A DNA stretch of 64,000 bases from Diphasiastrum complanatum (taxonomy: Eukaryota > Streptophyta > Lycopodiopsida > Lycopodiales > Lycopodiaceae): positions 32,670,085-32,734,084 of the forward strand of contig CM055102.1 in NCBI GenBank assembly GCA_029204225.1, read 5' to 3'. The notes beneath the pieces are model-generated. The model saw nothing but the letters and a program-made list of their open reading frames with translations. It was not told the DNA's origin and did no database searches. The position numbers were made by a program, and so were the translations under genes. Of this stretch, positions 1-11,200 are shown one piece after another; within the stretch, counting starts at the first letter, position 1; every line of letters starts with the position of its first letter.

Positions 1-1224
1 GGACCCAATTTTGGTCATGTAGTGACTCATGGGTCCTTAGGGGTCTAATTTTGTTTAGAGGCCCTATCTTGACTTTTGGGGGTGCCCTACATTTAGTAAG
101 TGGTTAAGCTTAGGGTTTGTTGGCATTTGGCCACATCCAGGTAGAGTACTTGTATGCTCATTGTGTATACCATTTTTACATTTGCTAAGCATTGCTCTCG
201 ATTTTTCTACTTGCATTACTGCTTTCTCTCTCTCCTTGAGGGCGCCTATCCTCTTCCCTCATTTGTCTTGTGGAGATTGTTTGATAGTTAGATCTTGGTG
301 CCTTGGCTCTTGTTTTCCTAAGTGGAAAACCAACCAAACCAAACCTAGATCAATTCGGATCTAGCCCCTGAGCTATGGACCACTAGCAACTTCTCAACAT
401 AAGGGAGAGGTATCAATTTAGCAACATCTAGTTACAATCTCACGATCAAGCATGCTTCAAGAGGAAGCCTATGGATATACTTATACACCGTCCAAGGCCC
501 CTCCTCAACTGGCAATAAACTATGACACCTCACTGGAACCCCTCAGCAGCCTAACTGGGCCACATCAGCCACACCTCCCTATGAGTCACTACAAGCACCA
601 TGCAAATCCACCATCATGACTTCTGGGCCTCTAACCACTACCTATAATTAAATGCCATGAGGGCCCCGACCCCTCATAATCAAACTAGTTTACGAGTCCA
701 GGCACGTCCTCTGACCCCTCTTACGGGATAAAAATTCTCAAGGTCAAAGCTTTGTGGGCTTCACATGGCCACTTACATGATTGTTATAGCGTAGCATTTA
801 CTTTGATATATGTATTTGTTTCCTCAAAATATTGTAGTTTGGAAATGTCTTTATGCTCCCTATTGGTCAGAACACACTTGAAATGTACTTTGAGTCTTAT
901 GTTCTCTCTCCCTCTCCCTCTCTCCCAAGGCACGGTAGCGTCCCAGGGCTCCACCCCCACCACTTGCACATTAGGGTGTGGAACTATAACAGCATGCATT
1001 CATCATCCAACACGAGAGATTTGACAGGTTTTCTCACCTAGAGAGACATTTTACTTACTATTCATAGAGACTCATGATCTTTATTGAATTTTACTTTTGA
1101 GACGTCAATCAATCATTACACTAACAAAAAATAGGTTCTTCTTGAGATCAAACACATACAGAACTTTCTTAATGATTCTTATATCATCATTAGGTAAGTG
1201 GCTTTTGCATATCGACTTTTGCAT
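1..1224. other. No gene recognised
   Basis: AT-rich intergenic sequence without a supported reading frame. The short open frames here (60-90 codons) overlap one another on both strands and show no motif. A small perfect hairpin (GTTTTCC, 5-base loop, GGAAAAC) occurs near 310-330, and a similar sequence recurs near 3570-3590. This may be LTR-derived, but no boundary could be set. Confidence 0.4.
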
Positions 1225-1229
1225 GCAAC

Positions 1230-2881
1230 ACTCACTTTGCAAATGCCCTTCTTACCACAACAGAAGCACTTGCCCTTTTTCTTGATCTTACTAGACAACT
1301 CTTCCTTATCTTCAATCGTCCAAATTGAATTGTTGCCCTTGGATTGCCATTGTTTGTCCTTGGCAGCAAATGCTTGATCCTCAATAAGCCCTAGACAAGT
1401 CTTAAAGACCTCCGGCCTTCACTTCTCCTCTAGAAAACCACCATCATCCATGCAACTCCTCAAATGCTAGTGGCATCATGAATTCGCACAGGCACTACAT
1501 GAAGCTCATCTCACAACTGCTTAATTTTGAGAAATGCGTTGATTGACTTGCCTTTTTCCAAAAGAAATCTATTCAGCTTAGTTCATAGAAATAGTATGCG
1601 AGTTGGGACCCCATCACCTCGTTAGTGTGCTTTTAGGGCACCCTAAGCTTTGCCTTGGTGTTGCTGCATCAGTTGTGTGGGTAATAAAATGACAAACATG
1701 AAAGCTTGCCAAGCTCATTCACCATAGGCATTGACATCCGGTCAGTTAGCAATCTTCACTCTTCACCGGTTACGATCTGCCAAAGCTCCTTTTCAATCAG
1801 GATGTTTTTCATTTAAAACTTCCAGACGCTAAATTTGAAATGCCGTCGAACTTGCTAACTATACCAGATACAAATTCACCCATATTGGCCATATCACTTT
1901 GCTCGATAAGGCTTCAAAATGCTGTGAACTGCCAAGAACCTCATAATCTGAGTGACTCTGCTTTCATGCTTCAGGCACAACCTACGATCGGTCATTTCAC
2001 AAACCATTTGAAAGCCAACGCGTTGGACTAACTTCTGACAAACTCTCAAGCCAATGATCCACCCACTCCTCTGCAATGAATTGCTGAAGTTACCTCTCGA
2101 TATGGTTAAGTTCACACTTCATGCACAGTCTACAGTTTGATCTTTTTACGAACCCTCTGGATTGTTTGTCAGCTGAGACACTGATGTTACTTACTAAGGA
2201 GTGTGAGACTCAGTTGTCAACTCACCATTCTGTACTGATTTTTTAAAATCGATTGAAAGATAATTGCCAAATGGTTGATATATGAGTGTTCTGCTTGTCA
2301 TCTGCAGTAGCCAATATATGTCAATGTTCTGATCTGTGGATTAGATCTCTTTACTTGCAATAAGCAAGTATTTCAATCAATATTTACTAGGAGCATGAAA
2401 TGCTTGCTCTCAGCTAATCGCTGTCGACCAGTCGCACTCAGCCAGTCACAATAGTTCGCCCTCAGATACTTACGATTTAAATGATTCAATCGCTGTCTCA
2501 AACCTCCTAGATGACTTTTAGACTCAGTTGCCCATGCATGACTAGTTCGCACATGACATCAAGGCCAGAGATGTCTAATATTTGGCAATCGTTACTGGCT
2601 TTTGCATAAAGCTATTGCCTGTGGTTTCTGTGATTTATTTCTGGTCAAAAGATTGCTGCTCAACTGGCTGCATGTACAGGTTCATGCGGGCTTTAAAATT
2701 GCTGTCAGATCTGACTTTCAGATAGTCACAAGCAATTTCTTCTTGCCTTCAGCAACTGACAGCTGCTGCCACAGTTCCTACTCGGCCTTTGGTTAGAAGG
2801 CTCTTGCTGCATTTGAAATAGGTTTTTTGACTTAGCTATTCCCCAACACTCGGTCTCTTGTAATCTCACTGGTGATCAATC
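1230..2881 (-). pseudogene. Decayed Copia (Ty1) gag remnant
   Basis: Read on the minus strand, 1245-1274 encodes GKCFCCGKKG, the first half of a CCHC zinc knuckle of Copia Gag; the His and last Cys are lost to a shift. Upstream on the same strand, around 1500-1620, broken frames give short Gag-like stretches (for example LLEKGKSINAFLKIKQL). Stops and frameshifts are frequent, so no protein can be made. It lies between a primer-binding site at 2882-2899 and sequence with no further pol, so the element has lost its 3' half. The call rests on the knuckle and the adjacent PBS and LTR; the middle of the span is not recognisable. Confidence 0.5.
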
Positions 2882-2899
2882 CACTAGGCTCTGATACCA
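2882..2899 (-). promoter_or_regulatory. Retrotransposon primer-binding site (initiator Met-tRNA type)
   Basis: The minus strand reads TGGTATCAGAGCCTAGTG immediately inside the LTR that starts at 2900. This is the usual PBS of plant Copia elements, complementary to initiator methionine tRNA, where minus-strand DNA synthesis is primed. It fixes the element's orientation (minus) and the inner edge of its 5' LTR. Confidence 0.75.
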
Positions 2900-3126
2900 T
2901 GTGAGTTTCTAGACTAGCATACCCATACACACAAACACATGATTAGTTTGATAGCCAAAATCAGAATTCAGCACTTATTATCTATTGAAAAACCAATAAC
3001 AATTTACAAAAGAAAAATCATGCATGCATGTTACAAGGTGTCAAGCTCCTAAGGAGACACTTGTCTCATTGACAAGGCCCACACATAAGGAACATGAACA
3101 ATTTTTAAGCATTACATATTCTAACA
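2900..3126 (-). repeat. Short 5' LTR of a minus-strand Copia element
   Basis: On the plus strand the block starts TGTGAG next to the PBS and ends CTAACA, so it has the TG...CA ends of an LTR (TGTTAG...CTCACA on the minus strand). Length is about 227 bp. No second copy is visible in the window, so the outer edge is inferred only from the dinucleotide. Confidence 0.5.
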
Positions 3127-3927
3127 GATTTTTTTAAAGAGATCGTAGCACAAATTCCTGAAACCCAGCATAAATGATTTGTCATTTGCTTTGTCATTTA
3201 ATGTCTCAATCATTGCTCTTTGCAGATAGTAGTCCTAATGAATTCCTAACATGTTCCTGGGGAAACTCATTTCCCAGCCAGCTCTAAGATTTTCAGACAG
3301 GTTTACTGACCTGGGGAAATCTCTCTTATGGAGAGAACTTTTTCCCATTTGAGTATGTGTTTCTCCATACTCAAAACTAGTTTAATCTAGTCCACGATAT
3401 TTGGCTTCAAGCGGCTTCTTTACCTGTTTTCCATCCATGTTTAAGAAAATTCTACACTCCCTCCTATTTAAATTTTCTTCCCCACAAAATGCTTTGCATC
3501 TATTTTGCGGCGATGTTTCCCCATTTCAAATTCCCATTTCAAATTTTTGTGGATCCCCTTCACCTTTCCTGTTTCCTAAGTGGGAAAAGTTTTCAAAATC
3601 AAAAATTCAAACAATCTGACTGTTACAAAAATGAATCTCATCCAGAAAATTAGTATTCTGAATAAGACAAACATTCATCATAGGATAGAACTATTTACCA
3701 CATTAGATCCTTTCTCCTCATTACACTTGAATCTTTTTGTTGTTTGCCCTTCAGTCAATTCTGGTGTATGCCTTCTGCTTATCCATATAAAAGAGAATCA
3801 ACATGCATCCACATAGAATTGACATATAAATTATGACCACAGTCGATTCAATTATAGTACTTTAAAACTTTAAAAAAAACTCAACATAAGAAAGTTACTA
3901 AGAAGATAGCACTGCTTTTGAAAGTAA
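3127..3927. other. 3' flank of the HDA19-like gene
   Basis: No independent gene is seen. This lies downstream of the deacetylase stop codon and probably holds its 3' UTR and polyadenylation region. Sequence is AT-rich. If the donor-like site at the end of exon 5 is used, a further small exon could lie here, but none is obvious. Confidence 0.4.
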
Positions 3928-5287
3928 CTACCTTAACGCTGCAACATTATTGGCATCCAAGTCATGATTGGAACGTAAGTTCTCTGCATGCTCTGACTCA
4001 GAATCATAAAATTCCCCATCCCATATGCGAATTTTACCTTTTACATCCATCTCCTCTTCATCCTGCAGGCAGTGCCTTCTTCAGGTTGTTCTATCTATAG
4101 AGAAAAAGAATCTTAAAAATGTATCACTTATATCCATCCCACGACACATTACATTGAACCTTAGGGTCCAGCTTTCAGCCAAATCATCTTGCCCCAGAAT
4201 CCTTCCAATTACCTCATCAAGTATTTCTGTATCAGGAGGTCTCTCTGAAAATTGAATACTTGGAACATGTTGTAACCGTGACAGATTCTCCAACAACCGC
4301 TCTCTACACTCACATAGCATGGCACAGTAAACCAGAAGAAAATGAACTTCAAAAACCAGAATACAGCACAGTAAATAATCAAAGAAAGTGCAGTAACCAC
4401 TTAGTTAAAAAAGCTTCAGTTCAGCACTGTCACTCGACAAAAATCAAACTTTCATGGCAATACAATGCATACCCAGAAACAGCACACAAGTAAATAGTCA
4501 AGTAGCTGTATTGATAGGCTTTAGGGTTTTGAGTGGACCTATTCCTGCTTACCTGATAGTTTGCAGATATTGAAGTGAATTCTGATTTTCCATGTTGCTT
4601 GGGGCCACATGAAGAGTGTAATCTGGCCCAAAATATTCATAGTACTCATTGTATGGCATTTTATCTTCGAGTTCAACTCCCACAGCAACACCTGTCTGTT
4701 CCTAACAAGGCCTATTTCAAAATGTTTCTAGGTTCTCTAAGACCTTGAATGTGCAGGAGATTTATCTAATCAGCCACCTTCATACATCGTCTCATAAGTT
4801 CAAACTTTATGGCAGTAGGCCAAAGATGAGTGAAAAACAATCATACCTCGTAACACCAGCATCTAGCAACATTTCGCATTGTATATCCACCACCTCCCAC
4901 CAACAGTAGTGGCACGTTGAAGGACCGCATGAATCTTACACATTCTGCATGACCTTTCACAGATAAGTTAAAACACCCTAAACGATCTCCTGAGAGTGAA
5001 TCTGCCCCACATTGAAGGACAACCGCTCCTGGCTGAAATACCTCCATAACCTTTGAAATAATGGGTTTGAAGAGACATTGGTAGCTCTCATCATCTATTC
5101 CATCATTCAAAGGTACATTCAGTGAATAATACTTTCCCTTTTCGAATCCAACATCGCGTATATCACCAGTTCCAGGAAAGTAGTCTCCAAACTTATGAAA
5201 TGAGACAGTCATTACTCTGTCAGTTGTGTAAAAAGCCTCTTCAACTCCATCACCATGATGGATATCGATGTCAATATAAAGAACCCG
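3928..5287 (-). CDS. HDA19-like exons 2-5 (C-terminal half and tail)
   Basis: Exon 2 (5287-4847, 147 codons) begins CGGGTTCTT after a TTTGCAG acceptor and carries the zinc ligands. Exon 3 (4695-4553) encodes [19 protein letters not shown] and ends inside an Arg codon. Exon 4 (4303-4213) encodes the conserved ERPPDTE segment. Exon 5 (4062-3928) encodes an acidic tail with [13 protein letters not shown] and ends in TAG. The introns between them are 151, 249 and 150 bp with canonical GT-AG ends. Bases at 3931-3930 also form a donor-like GT (AAG|GTAGTT), so an alternative C-terminus cannot be excluded. Confidence 0.9.
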
Positions 5288-8200
5288 CTGCAAACATATA
5301 GACACTATCACTCAGGTACACAAATGGCCAATTTCTTTCTAAAGAAAAACAACCTTACATCAATGGCTCATTGGCACAAACGTTTCACTTCAATTACATG
5401 ACAAATGCTTTTACCAGATTTAAAGACATCATTTAGGAGTTTCACTTCAATTATATGACAAATGCTTTTACCAGATTTAAAGACATCATTTAGGAAATTG
5501 CTTCAAAATTGCTTTTCCTTTATTGGCATAGAGACTTGAAGTCAAAGTCTATAAGTTTGTAGCGTGCACCAGTCCATTTGTAATGGGACACAATTGGAGT
5601 TATCTTATCACTTATGGATCAACGAAGGGCATTTTTGTTGGATATAGTAAAGTAGGTAAAGCGTACAAAGTTTACATTCCTTCAACAAAAAAACTGGTCA
5701 TAAGTAAGGATGTCATTTTTTATGAAAGAAATGTTCCAAAGGTTGATGTTGATGGTGGTGTTGATGATGAATCTAACATTCTTGATGATGGTGATGGTTC
5801 TTTGGACGTTGGTGATGATTAGGCTTCTACAAGTCCAATGCCAAGGAGGACATCAAGGCAAAGACAAAAACTATCAAGACTCACATATGATGAGAATGGT
5901 AAGCAAATTTTTAAAAGTACAAATTTTGCTTTCCTAACTTCTTTTGATGAACCTACTTGTGTAGAGGAAGCAAGACAAAAGAAGGAGTGGATCTACGCAA
6001 TGGATCATGACTATCAAGCTCTTATGAAGAACAACACTTGGAGGTTGGTGAAGCTTCCACAAGACAAGAAGACAATTGGATGCAAATGGATCTTCAAGGT
6101 GAAGACAAACCAAGATGGATCTATCAACAAGTACAAAGCAAGGTTGGTGGTAAAAGGATATGCTCAAGAGTATCGTATTGACTATGATGAAACCATAGCA
6201 CCCATGGCAAAGATAGTAAGCATTCAAATCATCATTTCTCTTGCTACACTTTTTGGTTGGGATCTATGGCAAATTCTAATGCTTTCTTGAATGGAGATCT
6301 TGCTGAGAAAGTTTACATGGAGCAACCCGAGGGCTACACTTCTCAAGAGAAGCCTAATCTGGTGTGCTTATTTCAAAAGAGTTTGTTGGAGCTTAAGCAA
6401 GCACCAAGGAGTTGGAAGCTTAACACCTTTGTACTCTCTCAAAACTTCATTCTGATTTTGATTGAATTTATAGGTTCATATGCAAGATCCTCAAGCTAGA
6501 AAGAAGGAGAATCCTCAATGTTATGATCTTGCAAACCTACAACATACAAGAGCACTGGATATCCAAAACATTAGAGAAGAAACACACAATAGAGGTACGA
6601 GAACTAATCTCCTAATTTGGCCTCCACCTACCACTCTCCTCTGTGTCCGTACGCCAAAGCTGCAAAGATCTAATATGGGACTTTCTCCTTCTTTAGAAGT
6701 TATGAAATCCTTAAGAAATTATTTTTCCACTTCCAATGCCCAATTCTCCCTTCTACACTCAAGCCAACACTCAAACAAATGATTTCCCTCTCCGTGCCCA
6801 ATTGCTTCCATGGTAGTTTGTGGATAGTCACTAATGAGGAGTTCGGATGTAGTTTTAGACAATATTTCTTCTTCGGGTGGGTCACCCTACACCCTACCTC
6901 CTTCCCATGCAAAGTCATTCGGACAACTAACTACCTAGAGTAGCACTTTTGACTCTATCTTCAGTTCTGATCACTGCATGTGACATGCAAAGACACCATT
7001 AAAAAGCTCTTGAGCTCGGCTTTTTTCAAAATGACAATTTTATTCACACTTTATGGCACAAACCCTAATTGAAAAAGTGACAACTATAGTCGTCGGGCGC
7101 CACAAACCCTAACCACACAATCATCAATACATTCAACAATACAATGTACTAAAAGTGAACAAAACACTTCTCTGATTGACTATTACTGGGTAGACAATAC
7201 ATTTGTCTACAAAAGATCGTCGATTCTTCGACCATCTGGAAGTTGCTCATGAGAGGAACATTTATTTCATCCAAATCATTCCTCAACTACACCAAGTGAT
7301 ATTGTACTTTTGATTACTTAAGGTAACTTAAAAGAAAGTTTCGCTCCGGAACGACCTAAAATTTTGAAACATAATGCATCTATGCATGCATTTCATTATT
7401 GTTAGTGCATACATCTAATAACATAGAAAAATGCTACAACGGTTTGACATTACTAAACATAAGGAAAAACTTCAGTAGTTCAAATTTTAGAATAAACATA
7501 TAATGATTAAAAATGATCCAATTTGCTACAATTGTGCAGGATACTTCGAGAGCGGGCTAGGAGAGAATACCTCCCACCCTCTATAAAGGTATTGTGAGTG
7601 GAGGGTACCCTTGTCCCCTCCCTCACCCTTAAGTGGTGCAATCATGGTAAGGTAGGAGGGGTACATGCCCCATGTTGAAGACTAATGCCTATTTTACCCC
7701 TTTGGCTAAGCATTAATGTTATTGTAAGTTGCACATTACTCATGGGGCATGCTATGTATAAATACATGAGGCCCCCTATTTGTAACTTAACTAGGTTAGA
7801 GCAAGTGACCCACTTGGCCAAGTAGCTCAATCATATGGTTGCCACCTATACATTCTATGCATGTACATGAGGTGCTTGCCTCATAGAGAACATGTCTCAT
7901 GTACTTTCTATTCATAAGCACTCAATAGTGTATCATAATATCCAATTAAAGGAATTATTAGCCTTAAGACCCCTCAAAGTACTTAAATAAGGATAATAGG
8001 CCAAGAAGGGCCCAAGTACACTTAATAAGACATAACAAGGGCTAACTATCCTTCAAGATAGTTGTGTAGATGCAAAAGTAATTGCAATTTTTGTCAAAAT
8101 AGGCGGTTACAATCTAGTTTTCAATTTGTTTGAATTTTTCAGATCTAATCTGAGTTGTTTCTTTAAGATTTTAGCATTAAAAAAGTTATGGTAATTCTTG

Positions 8201-11200
8201 TTTTATAGCTCAATTTTTGCTAGTCTTCTTTCTTCAAAAATTTTCAGACCTATTCTGTTGTAAATTCGACCTATCAAATCACTACCAATTATTGATCTGA
8301 TCATATAGGCTGATAAAGCTTGGTTTTAGCTTTCTAGAGGTACTAAGTTGTTGTGATTTGGAACATTATCATGGAAGTTATGATGAAATTGGTGAAACTG
8401 GGTCAAAATTGTATTTCTTGTGTGAGAGAGAAGCACTTCAAATTTTCATTTTTTAAGTTTTTTTCCTTAGTAGATTATTTTTGGTATTTTCATTTATCCT
8501 ATTTTTTATAGTTTCTAGTTTGTGGTTCACTTCATTGGGGATAGCAACATTTTTTAATATGACCGTGTGTCATATGAGAGATTCCTTGATGAAACTTTGA
8601 GTGAGGACATTATTACTCTGTGTTCTTCTTTTACAGGAAGAGATGAGAAGGAAGAATCTTTCCAAAAGGGAAGATGTTGGAGTGAGAAGTGTCCAGGTTG
8701 TAAATTCGAGAGGAGCAGCAATTCCTCATCTATACCCAAGAGGAAGGGCAACCGCAACTATTGTGGCAAGTATGGGCATTTTGCTTTTGAATGTCAAAAG
8801 AAGTAAGTTGATCAGAAGAAGGGCAAGAACCAACAGCTTCACTTTGTTGATAAAGTTCCAAAAGAAGAGCAATCGTCAAAATCCACGTTTGGTGGATGGT
8901 ACATTGATATTGGAGCCTCAAAGCACATGACACACCTCACAGACATTGGTTCAACACCTATGAGGAGACAAATGTGTTAGAAAACCGACTTGCTCATATA
9001 AGTTACCCAAGACAAGATTCCTAATGTGATGAAACAATAGCCAAACATATGAGAGAGAACACAAGTGATGAGAAACTCCAACTATGTCCCATTGAAAATG
9101 AGGTAGGGCACACTACATTCTTATAGACTTTGGTCTATGTCAAAAGCAAAAGCAAAAGCAATTGCCTAATTAATATGGTAAAAGGAGTAATAATGTGAAC
9201 ATTAACTCTAACACTACCCCTTAATGTTTACATTATCAAGAATTATGCATAACACAAGTATGAATGTGTATCCTCCATGAAGCCCATGTAATGAAGATCC
9301 TCAATTCTGATGTAGAATCCACGACCAACTCTAATCTCAATGTCTTCATTACTCGATGTAGAACCTCCTTTGTATAATGATGTAAAATTCCTTTGAATGT
9401 TGGTCCTTTTCATATGAACCTGCTTCATATGACTTCCCAATGTCTTGCTTTAGTCTTCATGTCCCTTTAGTGTATACATGTGACCACTGTGAGTACAACA
9501 TATCACCCGATTCCTTGACTTCCTTTGAATCAAAGAACTTTGACTCCCCCTGAACCAAATAATGTAGACATGATAACCTTTGCCTTAACCTTGAGAACTT
9601 TGTTGAAGATTGACTCCCTTGGTCTCTTTGAACATCTTTCAAGCTACCACAAAGGATCTCATCAACATTCATAGAGAAAATATAATCCTCTTTGATTACC
9701 ATAACACCATCATGACAACCATAAGTAGGAAATAGATCTATAAATGTCAACATCAAATCTCATGCATCTTGTACTTCATAAGTAGTTGGCTCCACTTGTG
9801 TCGATCCCTTGAATTGAATCCACTTCAATTCTTCTGGTACTTTTATAAGTTACCACATGTGATGGACTTGATGGACTTAGCTGAACTACTCCCCCTGAAT
9901 GTAGACTCCATGTTTGCATTCATGTTTTCAACCATTCTCCAACAATGATACAAATAGGATGTCATCCATGAACCAAACCAAATATGCAAGTAATAGAGCA
10001 TCCCCAATGGAGATAAAACGTATACAATACTTCCTCACACAAAGTAGCTGATACTCCCCCTGAAATACTTTCTCACACAAAGTACTTGACATTATCTTTT
10101 GCATGGAATCTCCTACCTCTATCTCACACATAGAGTCGCTTGCTCCAAACAACTTTTCAACTAAGAAAGCATCTCATCATGACATCTATTTGTCCTGACA
10201 CTTTGTCATATGCAAACTTCCCAATTGGTGTACATCCATCTTCCTTGCTAAACAACAACCTGTACTGTGGATTTTCAACGGCTAATCAACAACCTTAGCT
10301 TCCAAATCTTATTGGAAACAATAGAATCTACCAAATGACAGAACATGAACTTGGATAGATTTGAAGAAACAACTTTTCTCCAACTCAAAACAGATCTTAC
10401 TAGTAGAATTGATCTCACTTGGTACCACCAGATGAACAAAACTATGACTTGGATGGTATCCATGAATTACTTGACAACCACAACAAACAATCGCAATTAT
10501 TCATAAATCTCAAGTGATACTAGTTCAGATAGACAAGAAAGTTTCTACAACATAACCAAGTTATGACTTGAATAGAAACCAAACCAATACAACATAGAAT
10601 GATGGCCCCACAGCTTGCCACACCTGCCACTTGTAACAATGCAATGTTTCATGGGCTCGTTTCGTACGTCGTTTCGAAACGCATTTGAAACGAGTATGGA
10701 AGGTCTGGTTCAAGTTCGAAACGGGAAATTTTTTTTACGTTTTTTTTTAATGTGTTTTTGAGGGTTTTTGGGGTTTACAGATGTCACAGAAAGTCTAGTA
10801 ACAAGTAGATAAATCAATTTCATGAGAATGCTCTAGAGAATGCAATTTCAAGAGGAGAAGTTGTGTATGGTAACTATGGTCACTTTCCTCGGTCAATTAT
10901 TGATACTGTCATGGATAGATTATTTGTTCATGCCCATTGCCTGTACATACCACAAAGCTTATGGCGCGGTTGTGGAAAGAAATTTGGTTTTTTTTTTTTC
11001 AACGTCGTTTCGAACACTGAAACGGCGTTTCGAAACGGGGTCGTTTCGTATGGCCCATTTCGAACACGTTTCATCGTTCGAAACACGTTTCGAGGAAACA
11101 TTGTAACAATGAACTTATCATTTGCCACCATGATAAGAAACTGTGAATCAATGAATCATTCTCTTGAATATCGATTTACTTATATAGACATGCTTCTCAC

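Noticed and set aside
310-330. GTTTTCC/GGAAAAC hairpin as a terminator
   Set aside because: Intrinsic terminators of the bacterial type do not apply to plant nuclear DNA, and no gene ends here.
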